Origin: Polynucleobacter sp. MWH-UH24A
GTDB taxonomy: Bacteria > Pseudomonadota > Gammaproteobacteria > Burkholderiales > Burkholderiaceae
Assembly: GCF_018687475.1 (NCBI RefSeq)
Contig: NZ_CP061292.1
Span: 248,001-312,000, forward strand
Reading direction: 5' to 3'
DNA: 64,000 nt
Shown here in pieces: positions 26,703 to 35,929 of this stretch. A program made the translations under genes and the position numbers. The notes below the pieces were generated by a model that did not search any database, was not told the origin of the DNA, and saw nothing but the letters and a program-made list of their open reading frames with translations. How positions within the stretch are numbered: the first letter of the stretch is position 1; every line of letters starts with the position of its first letter.

Positions 26703-28369
26703 TACTGGAGCGGTATAGCAGGTAAGATTGCTTGATAGTGGGATGTAAGTTCGGCTACTTTATGACTTGGAATGTGTGCATCGAGTTTGAGCTCATATGG
26801 GTGTAGAGCCCATTTGCTGAAGCAGGATTGCCAATACTCAAAGGTCCTAAGTTCATTGGGCGTACCCCAAGAAATATATGCATCTATCTCAAAAACAACG
26901 CAACGTAGACCCATAGCAATGGCATCATTTATACAGGAGTCTAAGTAAAATTCGCCATTAATAAGTCCATTACGTTCAATAAGATGAGTTATTGCTCTCT
27001 GAGCATCACCTGCACGTTTAAAGGTAAATGTCCCGATCACAATGGGATCGCTACGGGGGTTGGCGAGAGGTTGTTTTACAGAAATTTTCTGGATCAGGCC
27101 CATATCATCTACATCAATCCAACCAAACATGTGCGGATGTCGAACAGCGTTCGGATGGCCGCGAACTCCCCAGACAATCACATCGATCATTGGATCGTTT
27201 AACATGGAAAGATATTTTTCTGCATTAAAGAGAACGCCGTTATCACAGGCACTAAACAGTATTGGCGAGTGTGCATTAATACGCTTTGCATCACACAGCG
27301 CCTTCAGGCCGATTTCAGCGGTACAAGCTTGTCCTTGAGTAATATTATCAACCATTGGAATGAGTGCGTTCGGGTATTTCCTTAGTAACTCCTCGCAAAC
27401 TGATTCAACACCAGGCATATCAGATCGTAAAATAAAACAGCGTTCTTGAGTATTTGGCAGGTCGTTGATAGCCTGAATAGCCATCGACTGACCGGAGACT
27501 GAGATTAGAGGTTTGGTATGGGCATAGCCCTCATCTGAAAATCGTTTTCCAAGGCCGGCTATCGGAATTATCGTAGCACCACCAACCTCATTTTTTTTAA
27601 ATGGAGATATTAAACGCCTAAAAACATAAGACCAATGTTGATACTCAACTAAGTCCTCAGGTGTGCCCCATTGCATGAAGTGCTGAATAGGATAAACCGC
27701 TACATGTTTTCCTTGGCCAATAAGAAGATTGTAAGAAAGACTTACATAAAATTCACCACCAATACTTAAATCATTAGCAATCACATTTTTAAAAGCGTCA
27801 TGCATAAGCTGTGCGCTTGAAAAGTAATAAGTTCCAGTTGAAGCATATTCATCCATTCGATTTAAGGTGAATGGTTTTTTTTCTTGAATGGCGCTAACCC
27901 AACCTGCATTTTCTTTAAGGTATGCATAATTGGTAGTTCCAAGGCAATGAGGATGAAAACCTTTATAGGCAGGAATAGCACCGTCACATTGAGAGGTAAT
28001 TACAAAATTTTTAAAATGCGCCCAATCCCAATAACAACTAAAGTCACAATAATTCACAATTACAGGTTCATTATGGTTAAGTTGATCAATCACCTGCATG
28101 ACGGCATATATTGGGCCTAATTTATGAGGTGCTATGCCGATAATTTTCCCGGTTGGGCAGAGCGATAAGAGAGTATCACGCATTTGAAAATTAGAGTTGT
28201 CAAGATGATCCTGATTGCAAATAAAAAGGAAATTTGTCTCACCCGGAAAAAGATCGACAACATAAGAAATAACAGGACGACCATCAACATTAATAAGTGG
28301 CTTCGGAACTAAATAGCCTGATTGCCGAAAACGCTCACCAAATCCCGACATAGGAATTACAATTTGCAT
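26702..28369 (-). CDS. Tandem (two-domain) sugar nucleotidyltransferase-like protein
   Basis: A 555-residue protein made of two consecutive nucleotidyltransferase domains. Domain 1 (1-245) starts IVIPMSGFGERFRQSGYLVPKP. Domain 2 (about 258-530) starts TIIPIAGLGKRFSDEGYAHTKP. Both carry the G-x-G-x-R-F...KP nucleotide-binding loop, and both end with a similar INGEFY/IGGEFYVSL and ISWGTP/MQWGTPEDL segment, so they arose by duplication. Such domains form NDP-sugars or NDP-polyols from NTP and a sugar phosphate. Whether both sites are active is unknown. The gene begins 2 bases after the upstream gene. Confidence 0.8.
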   Translation of the reverse strand: MQIVIPMSGFGERFRQSGYLVPKPLINVDGRPVISYVVDLFPGETNFLFICNQDHLDNSNFQMRDTLLSLCPTGKIIGIAPHKLGPIYAVMQVIDQLNHNEPVIVNYCDFSCYWDWAHFKNFVITSQCDGAIPAYKGFHPHCLGTTNYAYLKENAGWVSAIQEKKPFTLNRMDEYASTGTYYFSSAQLMHDAFKNVIANDLSIGGEFYVSLSYNLLIGQGKHVAVYPIQHFMQWGTPEDLVEYQHWSYVFRRLISPFKKNEVGGATIIPIAGLGKRFSDEGYAHTKPLISVSGQSMAIQAINDLPNTQERCFILRSDMPGVESVCEELLRKYPNALIPMVDNITQGQACTAEIGLKALCDAKRINAHSPILFSACDNGVLFNAEKYLSMLNDPMIDVIVWGVRGHPNAVRHPHMFGWIDVDDMGLIQKISVKQPLANPRSDPIVIGTFTFKRAGDAQRAITHLIERNGLINGEFYLDSCINDAIAMGLRCVVFEIDAYISWGTPNELRTFEYWQSCFSKWALHPYELKLDAHIPSHKVAELTSHYQAILPAIPLQ

Positions 28370-28371
28370 GA

Positions 28372-30183
28372 TTATTTTAACTCCATAGTTGGTAATTGAA
28401 TCTCAAAGGTCTGTAAAAATAACGAATTTGAACCATTTTTCGTGCGATTGCTCAAGTCAATTTCTATAGTAGATCTTTGAATTAGTATGTCAGAAATTTT
28501 TTTTACCTGAATAGTTTTATTTTGGATATTTTCATGTGGAAAACAACTAATTAAAACTTTTTGGAAATAATCAGTCAAAGAAATGGGTCCACCATCATAA
28601 AAATTTTTTACTAATGGCGCACCCTGATTATTTAAAAGAACTCTTTTACTATACCAAAAAATTATGAATTTTTTTGGGAGATTGTTACTGGATAAATAAG
28701 GATAATCCTTGCAAATTGGATTAGGTCTATAACGAAAAATTGTTATATTTGATAGCTCAGTTAAAAAAAAAGGTTCTACATCAAATTCATCTACAAGAAT
28801 TTCAGTAGCTCCACTATTTTGAAAAAGAAGTGGAATATTGAAAACTTGAATTAAATCTTTGCGCTTTTCTTCGAAAGATGAAAACATGAGGATCGAGAAG
28901 CAAGCATAAATCAGGGTTGTTGGGATCAAAAAGATATAAAATATGAGATTATTAATTTTAGCTTTAATAAAAATTAAACCATATCCTATTAATATCAAAA
29001 TTATTGGTAGAAAGAATAAAAAATGTCTTGTGGGAGAATAAGAAAGTTTTCCTAAAAAAATCAATGTAAAGTAAAGTAAAATATAAAAGAATATAGTGTA
29101 GAAATATATTTTATAGTCATACTGATTACGTTTCTGATACAAATAAAAAAAACCTAAAAGACAAACTAATAAGAGGCTCGCTCCAAAAAAATTTGCTGCT
29201 TGCATTGACTCAAATTCAATAGCACTTAAAATAGAGTAAAAATTATAACTAGATTCATAAAATACAAGTTTAAAGAAAGTACTAATTCTATTAAAAAAAT
29301 CTGTTGATGTGATGATGAATTCGGCGTTGGGCCCGGCGTTCCAATTAATTCCGGAGTTGTAGCGAATAATAATTATCGCACCCGTTAACCCCAAGCTGAT
29401 GATAAAAAAGGCCCATAGAAAAAAATATTTTTTTATTCTCTCATTAAAATTTTGCCTGTTTAAATGAATTAAGGCTGTTGCAAGCAAACCAGCAGATACA
29501 AGGAATATTGCTTGATATTGCATAGTTACAGATAAAGCAAGAATTAATCCGTTATAAAAAAGCTGTTTTTTTGAAAAGGAGAAAAAATTTTGAGTTCGCA
29601 CAATACCGTAAATAGCACAAACATTTGAAAGAATACCAATAGCATAAGAATGCATTTGTGATGCCATAATTCGTTGTTCGAGGGAGAATGCAGCAATTAG
29701 AATCAAGATAAAGGGAATTAACTTTTCATCCTTTAAGCCGGGCAATTTCTTTTGGATAAATACGAGGAAAAGTATAATTCCTAATATGTGGAAGATAAAA
29801 GAAGGAAGTCTGCCCTGTAATTTTGTTTCAATGTAGCTATATGAATTTTCTGGTTTTAAAAACGCCTGTGTAAACCAAAACTGAAATGGTGCATATGTAA
29901 AATTTCTCGGAATTACTGTATAAATGTAGGCATAATAATAAAGCTTGCAAAAACGTTCTCTATTTTCACCCGTTATTTTATAGATGACTATACCAGCAGG
30001 CTTGGACATATTGCTAGAACAAGCCCTATTAAAAAAATCTTCTTTGGTAAATCTATATGCTACTGATATGTCATCAATGTGAGTAAAGTGATTTTGAATA
30101 AGCCTATAAGTCTGGCTCAAAGAAATGAAGATGAAAATACTAAAAAAAACTTTTGTCACTAGATATAGATTTTTTTGAAACAT
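28372..30183 (-). CDS. Polytopic membrane protein, probable GT-C-type glycosyltransferase
   Basis: A 603-residue protein with about eleven transmembrane helices in residues 10-440 and a soluble C-terminal domain of about 150 residues. The first extracytoplasmic loop holds HIDDISVAYRF, an acidic pair placed where GT-C enzymes keep their catalytic aspartate. GRLPSFIFHILGI follows, as in GT39/ArnT-type proteins. It probably transfers a sugar from a polyprenyl-phosphate carrier on the periplasmic side. It is the first gene of the operon. The promoter lies in the 104-base AT-rich gap shared with plsY. The family assignment is by pattern only. Confidence 0.6.
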   Translation of the reverse strand: MFQKNLYLVTKVFFSIFIFISLSQTYRLIQNHFTHIDDISVAYRFTKEDFFNRACSSNMSKPAGIVIYKITGENRERFCKLYYYAYIYTVIPRNFTYAPFQFWFTQAFLKPENSYSYIETKLQGRLPSFIFHILGIILFLVFIQKKLPGLKDEKLIPFILILIAAFSLEQRIMASQMHSYAIGILSNVCAIYGIVRTQNFFSFSKKQLFYNGLILALSVTMQYQAIFLVSAGLLATALIHLNRQNFNERIKKYFFLWAFFIISLGLTGAIIIIRYNSGINWNAGPNAEFIITSTDFFNRISTFFKLVFYESSYNFYSILSAIEFESMQAANFFGASLLLVCLLGFFYLYQKRNQYDYKIYFYTIFFYILLYFTLIFLGKLSYSPTRHFLFFLPIILILIGYGLIFIKAKINNLIFYIFLIPTTLIYACFSILMFSSFEEKRKDLIQVFNIPLLFQNSGATEILVDEFDVEPFFLTELSNITIFRYRPNPICKDYPYLSSNNLPKKFIIFWYSKRVLLNNQGAPLVKNFYDGGPISLTDYFQKVLISCFPHENIQNKTIQVKKISDILIQRSTIEIDLSNRTKNGSNSLFLQTFEIQLPTMELK

Positions 30184-30287
30184 AAATTGATCACCATTTA
30201 AACCAAAGTTGAAATTTAATCTTCAGTTGATAAATTTTTAATAATTATTTTTCTAATTTCACTTAAATAATTTGCTGGTATTGACTC

Positions 30288-30908
30288 ATGGAACCAATAA
30301 TAATAATAGTTTTTTTATTGATTGTAATTGCCTATTTTTTAGGTTCAATCTCTTTTGCTGTAATAGTAAGTAAGATGATGGGTTTGCCGGACCCCTATAC
30401 CCATGGTTCTAAAAATCCAGGGGCGACCAATGTCTTGCGCACTGGCAATAAAGTGGCCGCTGCGCTCACCTTGATTGGCGATGCTGCCAAAGGGTGGTTG
30501 GCAGTGACCCTTGCACGCGAAGTCTTGGGGGGGCCCAGCCAGGAAAGCGTCAACATTCTCTTGGGGCTGGTAGCGATCGCTGTCTTTATCGGACATCTCT
30601 ATCCGATCTTTCATCGCTTTAAAGGGGGTAAGGGTGTGGCCACAGCCGCAGGGATCTTATTTGCGATTAATTGGGTCTTGGGCTTGGCCACCTTAGGAAC
30701 CTGGCTCATTGTGGCAGTCTTTATGCGCTATTCGTCTTTAGCCGCCTTATGTGCCGCAGTCTTTGCACCGATTTATTTCACCTTTCTCTTTGGCGCACAG
30801 CCCATGGGGTTAGCCATTGTCGCGATGAGTGCACTTCTCATTTATCGGCATCGCAGTAATATCCGAAATCTTCTTAATGGCACGGAAACGCGCCTGAGTA
30901 AAAAGTAG
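30288..30908 (+). CDS. plsY: Glycerol-3-phosphate acyltransferase PlsY
   Basis: A 206-residue inner-membrane enzyme that acylates glycerol 3-phosphate from acyl-phosphate, the first step of phospholipid synthesis. The three family motifs are seen: GSISFAV with [16 protein letters not shown], the lysine-rich [12 protein letters not shown], and the late [10 protein letters not shown]. It has about five membrane helices. The first ~25 codons are very AT-rich with three consecutive ATA codons, like the neighbouring operon, while the rest looks native. A composition boundary therefore seems to fall inside the gene. Confidence 0.96.
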   Translation: MEPIIIIVFLLIVIAYFLGSISFAVIVSKMMGLPDPYTHGSKNPGATNVLRTGNKVAAALTLIGDAAKGWLAVTLAREVLGGPSQESVNILLGLVAIAVFIGHLYPIFHRFKGGKGVATAAGILFAINWVLGLATLGTWLIVAVFMRYSSLAALCAAVFAPIYFTFLFGAQPMGLAIVAMSALLIYRHRSNIRNLLNGTETRLSKK

Positions 30909-30940
30909 TGAATTAAACATAACGGAGCAGGTAATCAATT

Positions 30941-31330
30941 ATGACCATCGCCATCGTTTGTGTCATCCTTACCGGTTTTTTACCCATCATTGCAGCGGGC
31001 ATTGCCAAATTTGGTCCCACCGAGAATGCTGTAAGCGATCCCTATGACAACAATCAGCCGCGCGCGTGGCTTGCCAAACAAACGGGATTGCGCGCGCGTG
31101 CGAACTCGGCGCAAGCCAATACCTTTGAATCCTTACCTTTTTTCTATGTGGCGATTGCAATCACAATTATCTTGCAAGCGCCTCAAGCACGCATCGATGT
31201 GTTGGCGATTGCTTACCTTTTAGCCCGCGTAGCCTATATTGTTTGCTATGTGATGGATTGGGCGAACCTCCGTACCTTCGTGTGGTTCATTGGATTTGCG
31301 TGTACAGTAGCCTTATTCTTTCAAATTTAG
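30941..31330 (+). CDS. MAPEG-family membrane protein
   Basis: A 129-residue protein with four transmembrane helices. The MAPEG pattern is present: RAWLAKQTGLRARANSAQANTFESLPFFY, in which the RA.nAh.N..E..p.F consensus is recognisable, then a helix pair ending in RTFVWFIGFACTV. Eukaryotic members are glutathione- and eicosanoid-related membrane enzymes. Bacterial functions are mostly undefined. It follows plsY by 32 bases on the same strand. Confidence 0.85.
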   Translation: MTIAIVCVILTGFLPIIAAGIAKFGPTENAVSDPYDNNQPRAWLAKQTGLRARANSAQANTFESLPFFYVAIAITIILQAPQARIDVLAIAYLLARVAYIVCYVMDWANLRTFVWFIGFACTVALFFQI

Positions 31331-31369
31331 GTCAGTGCCTAATAATTCAAGTCACTTCTCAAATTATTC

Positions 31370-32113
31370 ATGCCGCGCACCACAAAACTAACGCCATCCA
31401 AAGTAAATACCAAAACGACCGCCTGCAAGAGCGAAGAGGGCGTGCCACTCTCGCAAGTGATTCGTAAACGAATTCAAGCAAAGAAAGCACGCTTTCATGC
31501 GAACGACAATATTTCGCAGTTCATTGAACCCGGTGAGATTGATGGCTTAATTGATGAAGTGGCGGGGAAGTTGCAAGGGGTGCTTGAGAGTCTCGTGATT
31601 GATACGCAGAGTGATCACAATACGCGCGGTACTGCCTATCGTGTGGCTAAGATGTATGTCAATGAAGTATTTACAGGACGCTATACCCCACAGCCAAATC
31701 TCACCAAGTTTCCGAACATTACTCGTCTCAATGAGCTCATGATCATTGGACCGATTGCAGTCAAGAGCGCATGCTCGCATCATCTGTGTCCGATCATGGG
31801 GCGCGTGTGGATTGGAGTCTTGCCCGATAAGCAAACGGCGCTGATTGGTTTATCCAAGTACGCCCGCATTACCGAGTGGGTGATGTGCCGGCCACAGATT
31901 CAGGAGGAGGCGGTGGTGGAGCTCGCTAATATCTTGGAAGAGAAAATGAAGCCCACGGGACTCGCGCTCGTCATGGAAGCCGATCACTTTTGTATGCAAT
32001 GGCGTGGTGTGAAGGATCTCAATTCCAAGATGGTCAATAGCGTGATGCGTGGCTCATTTTTAAAAGACGCCAATTTGCGGCGCGAGTTCTTGGCGCTCAT
32101 GGACAAGCAGTAG
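31370..32113 (+). CDS. folE: GTP cyclohydrolase I
   Basis: A 247-residue enzyme that opens GTP to dihydroneopterin triphosphate at the head of folate synthesis. Zinc ligands are visible: C135 and H138 in SACSHHLCPIMG, and C208 in ADHFCMQWRG. GLSKYARITEW and RPQIQEEAV are the conserved catalytic helices. The first ~45 residues are a basic extension absent from most homologues. The motif CSHHLCPIMGRVWIG differs from the usual CEHHLLPFxG form, marking a divergent subgroup, but all ligands are kept. Confidence 0.93.
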   Translation: MPRTTKLTPSKVNTKTTACKSEEGVPLSQVIRKRIQAKKARFHANDNISQFIEPGEIDGLIDEVAGKLQGVLESLVIDTQSDHNTRGTAYRVAKMYVNEVFTGRYTPQPNLTKFPNITRLNELMIIGPIAVKSACSHHLCPIMGRVWIGVLPDKQTALIGLSKYARITEWVMCRPQIQEEAVVELANILEEKMKPTGLALVMEADHFCMQWRGVKDLNSKMVNSVMRGSFLKDANLRREFLALMDKQ

Positions 32114-32136
32114 GGCAAGTAATAGCAACCACCCCG

Positions 32137-32159
32137 AATGATTTGAGAATCATTCTCAA
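32137..32159. promoter_or_regulatory. Candidate Fur box upstream of the HiPIP gene
   Basis: TTGAGAAT-C-ATTCTCAA is a perfect 8-1-8 palindrome at 32143-32159, and GAATGATT/AATCATTC forms an overlapping inverted pair at 32137-32155. The core TGAGAATCATTCTCA is the usual form of Fur sites in beta- and gammaproteobacteria. It lies about 100 bases before the HiPIP start and 24 bases after folE, so it should regulate the HiPIP gene by iron. Confidence 0.75.
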
Positions 32160-32259
32160 CTAAAAAATCAATTAAATCAGTAGCTTATAAAACACTACGA
32201 AGAGTATTGATTTATGTTTTAAGATCCGACTTGCAGTTTTTTTTCAACACGGAGAATCC

Positions 32260-32568
32260 ATGAAAAACACACGTCGTCAATTTTTGATCATGTCTGCTGC
32301 CGGTGCAGCTACATTGTCACTCAATAATTTGGCTCAAGCTCAAGCCATGGTTGCTGAGACTGATCCCCAAGCGCAAGCCTTGGGTTACAAAGCAGATACT
32401 ACTAAAGTAGATACTAAGAAGTATCCTAAGCATGCGAACACCCAACGTTGCGACAATTGCGCTCTGTACCAAGCCAAAGCTGGTGCTGCTGCAGGTGGTT
32501 GCAGCCTTTTTGCTGGTAAGCAAGTGGCTGCGGCGGGCTGGTGTTCCGCTTGGGCAAAGAAGGGCTAA
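32260..32568 (+). CDS. High-potential iron-sulfur protein (HiPIP), Tat-exported
   Basis: A 102-residue periplasmic electron carrier. The twin-arginine signal TRRQFLIMSAAGAATLS is followed by an Ala-rich cleavage region near residue 28. Four cysteines (64, 67, 81, 95) in CDNCALY, GGCSLF and GWCSAW hold the 4Fe-4S cubane. Export after cofactor insertion explains the Tat signal. AGGAG-type sequence (CGGAGAATCC) precedes the ATG. A Fur-like palindrome lies upstream and a strong bidirectional hairpin downstream, so it is monocistronic. Confidence 0.93.
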   Translation: MKNTRRQFLIMSAAGAATLSLNNLAQAQAMVAETDPQAQALGYKADTTKVDTKKYPKHANTQRCDNCALYQAKAGAAAGGCSLFAGKQVAAAGWCSAWAKKG

Positions 32569-32618
32569 TCGCCTAACTTACCAAGAGCTTCAACATCTTC
32601 GCGATATTGAAGCAAATA

Positions 32619-32646
32619 AAAATGGCGCTCAATTGAGCGCCATTTT
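32619..32646. terminator. Bidirectional intrinsic terminator between HiPIP and rubrerythrin genes
   Basis: AAAATGGCGCTC, AATT, GAGCGCCATTTT: a perfect GC-rich hairpin with an A-run before and a T-run (TTTTCTTTTC) after. It serves both the plus-strand HiPIP gene and the convergent rubrerythrin gene. Confidence 0.9.
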
Positions 32647-32677
32647 CTTTTCCTAAGAAACTACCAATTAGGAATAA

Positions 32678-33115
32678 TTAGGAATTTGCCAAGTGTGCTT
32701 CGAGCGTCTTGGTGAACTTGTTGGCGTGGCTACGCTCAGCCTTCGCTAAAGTCTCAAACCAATCAGCGATCTCGTCAAAGCCTTCTTCGCGAGCAGTTTT
32801 GGCCATACCTGGATACATATCGGTGTACTCATGGGTCTCACCAGCAATCGCTGCCTGGAGAGCTTCGGCAACGGTCTTGGCAGGCATACCAGTTCCTGGC
32901 TCGCCAGCGCCACCATTGATCAAATACTCCATATGACCGTGAGCGTGACCGGTCTCACCTTCGGCGGTGGAGCGGAAAACCGCTGCCACATCGTTTGCAC
33001 CAGCAATGTCAGCCTGGTTCGCGAAGTACAAATAACGACGGTTGGCTTGGGACTCACCCGCAAATGCTTCCTTTAACGACTGTTCAGTCTTAGTACCTTT
33101 TACCGACTTAGCCAT
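32678..33115 (-). CDS. Rubrerythrin (diiron domain only)
   Basis: A 145-residue ferritin-like four-helix protein. The two ExxH motifs are E54-H57 ([10 protein letters not shown]) and E127-H130 (KAERSHANK). Further ligands E21 ([14 protein letters not shown]) and E93 ([11 protein letters not shown]) complete the diiron site. The C-terminal rubredoxin domain of classical rubrerythrin is missing, as in short variants. Rubrerythrins reduce hydrogen peroxide. A good AGGAGA ribosome site precedes the start. It is convergent with the HiPIP gene. Confidence 0.93.
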   Translation of the reverse strand: MAKSVKGTKTEQSLKEAFAGESQANRRYLYFANQADIAGANDVAAVFRSTAEGETGHAHGHMEYLINGGAGEPGTGMPAKTVAEALQAAIAGETHEYTDMYPGMAKTAREEGFDEIADWFETLAKAERSHANKFTKTLEAHLANS

Positions 33116-33369
33116 ATAAATCTCCTTTAGAATGAATGGGTTATAAATTGAGAGGCAGTGATGGGAAAGGTTTTCCCAGCACTAATCCACGTTTTAATTA
33201 TCAGAAATTTTGGTGACCGTTTCATCGTATTTTTGTATAGATCCAATAGGAAAAAACTAGTGATTTCCTTTATGGATAGTTAAATTTAATTAACTAATAG
33301 GATAGGCACTTTGCCGCCTTATCATTCGGGTTTGGAGATTGAGTTCCTGTGCTCGATAACAACATCGCA

Positions 33370-34170
33370 CTAAATTTTTTCAAAGATTGCAAAACCATTC
33401 CTAACTTTTGGATTGTGCGTGATTAAACGATAGCGAAGGTCTTTTTCCAAGATTCGCATAGCTTTAAAACACTTAAACGTTTCCGTATCGTCAAGAGCAA
33501 TAACCTTTGCGCCAATCACAAACGATAGTTCACGTTCGCCAGTAAACTCAGAGCCGTCAATTAAAACCATATCAAATTGATTGATATTTTGACTAGTTTG
33601 AATGTATTGGATACCGTTGATGCAAGCAAAATTACTTTGTAAATAATGAAGATCTTGGCGATACCAGCCAAGGATGGTATCCACGGGGTAATGATTTAAA
33701 TTAGTTTTGTGGGTTTTATAAAAATCAATAATTTCACTCTCAGCAGGAAATTCCTCGGGACTAATTGAGCTTAGATTAAAGGGTTTCACAAAATGATCAT
33801 TAGAGTAAGTCAATCGCAGCTGCTCAAATCGAGGCTTGCTAATTTCCATACAAAATAACGAGCACAAGTCTTTGTCTTGTCTTGTGCGGATCGCACTAAC
33901 AAATGCCTCGGTGCTTCCTTGACCGCTAGAAGAGCCAATTTCTAGGAAGGTTTTTAAAGTTGGGCTGGCAGCGTATTTTTTTAACTCATCTTAAAAGGGA
34001 TCATCTTTAATCTCGGGGCCAATAACATCGTTTAGAGTTTTAGATGATTTTTTTGCTTGAATAGCTTTTTTATAAATTTCATGATGAGGTTATCCCGTAC
34101 TTGGTAAACAAATTTTACCAATGGACCGCCACTCTTCATCAGATTTGGCATTAAAAACTATTTGGAATGA
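33370..34170 (-). pseudogene. Broken class I SAM-dependent methyltransferase-like gene with two in-frame stops
   Basis: One reading frame runs from about 34170 to the stop at 33370, interrupted by TAA at 34090-34092 and TAA at 33991-33993. Conceptual segments are NAKSDEEWRSIGKICLPSTG, stop, PHHEIYKKAIQ, DVIGPEIKDDPF, stop, DELKKYAASPTLKTFLEIGS, SSGQGSTEAF. FLEIGSSSGQGS is a class I methyltransferase SAM-binding loop, and FDMVLIDGSEF with ALDDTETFKC fits the later strands. The uninterrupted downstream part (33370-33867) has no plausible start of its own and lacks the SAM loop. The true 5' end, near 34190, is also disturbed. This is a dead gene, probably from polysaccharide or small-molecule modification. 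Confidence 0.75.
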
Positions 34171-34454
34171 AATAAATACGAATCACTTCATCATTGCCTA
34201 CTCATAAGAGCTGAGTAGGGCCATGAGGTATCCTCAATTTTGCCTTTTACCCCTCATCTGGATTGATTTTAAGAATAAATCTGCAAGTGGATAATTGGTT
34301 GATTACGGGAGACATTGATTAGCTCAATAAATAGTCTGAAGTAATACAATGACTTGGGAGATAATTACATATCAACTTGCACCTGGTATTTTGTTTGGGT
34401 TGGGACTCAAGATGAAATTATTGATTAAGAAGAGCGCTATAGAAAATTAGAAAT
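34171..34454. other. Intergenic region before pyrR
   Basis: About 280 bases with the scrambled 5' end of the broken methyltransferase gene on the left and the pyrR leader on the right. A 33-codon plus-strand frame (34349-34450) ends 4 bases before pyrR but resembles nothing I know. No terminator-antiterminator pair of the Bacillus PyrR type was seen. Confidence 0.5.
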
Positions 34455-34967
34455 ATGGATGCCGAGCGGCTATATCAAGCGTTGCAAAATCATCTCCGAA
34501 AGGATTTGTTGGCAAACCCAAAGATCCAAATTGCGGGGCTGGCTATTGGTGGCGCGTGGATCGCCAAGCGTTTAGCGCATGACTTAGGGCTTTCTGACTT
34601 CGGGGTGATAAATGTTGCCTTTCATCGAGATGATTACGCTGAAAAAGGGTTGGCAGCGATTCGATCGGCTGACACTATGGCAACGCATCTACCCTTTGAG
34701 GTGACTGGCGCTCAAATCGTGCTCATCGATGACGTGCTCTTTACTGGAAGAACCGTGCGCGCAGCGCTCAACGAACTCTTTGATTTTGGAAGGCCCGCAG
34801 CAGTTGAACTCATGGTGCTCGCTGATCGGGGTCGGCGGGAGTTACCGATCGCTGCTGATTTTGTCGGTGAGCATATCCAATTACCAGACACTCAAATCCT
34901 GGCTTTGGAAAAAGTAACCAAGGGCAAGCACGAACTCTTTCGCTTCGTTCTCGAGGAGCGGGCATGA
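34455..34967 (+). CDS. pyrR: PyrR: pyrimidine operon regulator / uracil phosphoribosyltransferase
   Basis: A 170-residue phosphoribosyltransferase-fold protein. The PRPP-binding loop [17 protein letters not shown] is clear, and [15 protein letters not shown] and [15 protein letters not shown] fit PyrR. In Gram-positive bacteria PyrR binds pyr mRNA; in betaproteobacteria it mainly salvages uracil and its regulatory role is less certain. Its stop overlaps the pyrB start by 4 bases, so the two are coupled. Confidence 0.93.
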   Translation: MDAERLYQALQNHLRKDLLANPKIQIAGLAIGGAWIAKRLAHDLGLSDFGVINVAFHRDDYAEKGLAAIRSADTMATHLPFEVTGAQIVLIDDVLFTGRTVRAALNELFDFGRPAAVELMVLADRGRRELPIAADFVGEHIQLPDTQILALEKVTKGKHELFRFVLEERA

Positions 34968-35914
34968 CCATGCAAACGAATTCTGCCGGAGAGCTCACCC
35001 ATTTACTTACGCTCGAAGGTATGCCCAAAGAGCAGATCATCCATATTTTGGATACTGCTCAACAGTTTGTAAGCATCACCGACCCTGCACGCGAAGTTAA
35101 AAAAGTTCCACTCCTGAGGGGTAAGAGTGTGTTTAACCTCTTTTTTGAGAACTCCACCCGCACTCGCACTACTTTTGAGATTGCTGCCAAGCGTCTCTCA
35201 GCGGATGTGATTAATCTCGATATCTCGACCTCATCAACCGCCAAGGGCGAGAGCCTCATGGATACGATCGATAATCTAATTGCGATGCAGGCCGATATTT
35301 TTGTGGTGCGCCATAGTGTCTCGCGCGCTCCGATTGAGATTGCGAATCACGTACCACCTTATGTGCATGTGATTAATGCCGGCGATGGAAGCCATCAGCA
35401 TCCCACGCAGGGCTTACTCGATATGTATACCATGCGCCACTTTAAGAAGGACTTCACCAAACTCAAGGTGGCGATTGTGGGGGATATTGTGCACAGCCGC
35501 GTCGCGAAATCGAATATTCATGCGCTAACTGCTTTGGGTTGCACTGACATCCGCGCGATTGGTCCCGAGAGTTTGCTCCCCAATGATTTGAATTTATTGG
35601 GTGTGAAAGTATTTCACAGCATGGAGGAGGGCCTGCGCGGCGTCGATGTGGTGATGACCCTACGCATTCAAAAAGAGCGGATGGAAGCCGGTAAGGTTCC
35701 AGAGGGCGCTGCATTTTTTGCTCAGTTTGGACTCACCTCCGCGCGCTTGGCGCTGGCCAAGCCTGATGCGATTGTGATGCACCCCGGCCCCATGAATCGG
35801 GGTGTTGAAATTGATTCGGCGGTAGCCGATGGCGCTCAATCGGTGATTTTGAAGCAAGTCACCTTTGGGATTGCGGTTCGCATGGCTGTAATGTCGATTG
35901 TGGCGGGTAATTAA
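34964..35914 (+). CDS. pyrB: Aspartate carbamoyltransferase catalytic subunit
   Basis: A 316-residue enzyme for the committed step of pyrimidine synthesis. The carbamoyl-phosphate loop [12 protein letters not shown] and the [16 protein letters not shown] segment are intact, and [11 protein letters not shown] is the aspartate-side motif. Length is typical. The dihydroorotase gene pyrC that commonly follows is absent; a glycosyltransferase gene begins 16 bases after the stop instead. Confidence 0.98.
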   Translation: MTMQTNSAGELTHLLTLEGMPKEQIIHILDTAQQFVSITDPAREVKKVPLLRGKSVFNLFFENSTRTRTTFEIAAKRLSADVINLDISTSSTAKGESLMDTIDNLIAMQADIFVVRHSVSRAPIEIANHVPPYVHVINAGDGSHQHPTQGLLDMYTMRHFKKDFTKLKVAIVGDIVHSRVAKSNIHALTALGCTDIRAIGPESLLPNDLNLLGVKVFHSMEEGLRGVDVVMTLRIQKERMEAGKVPEGAAFFAQFGLTSARLALAKPDAIVMHPGPMNRGVEIDSAVADGAQSVILKQVTFGIAVRMAVMSIVAGN

Positions 35915-35929
35915 ATTCAAACGCGGACA

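Noticed and set aside
34349..34450. A 33-codon frame just before pyrR
   Set aside because: It could be a leader peptide, but it has no pyrimidine-rich attenuator or terminator structure behind it and matches nothing known.
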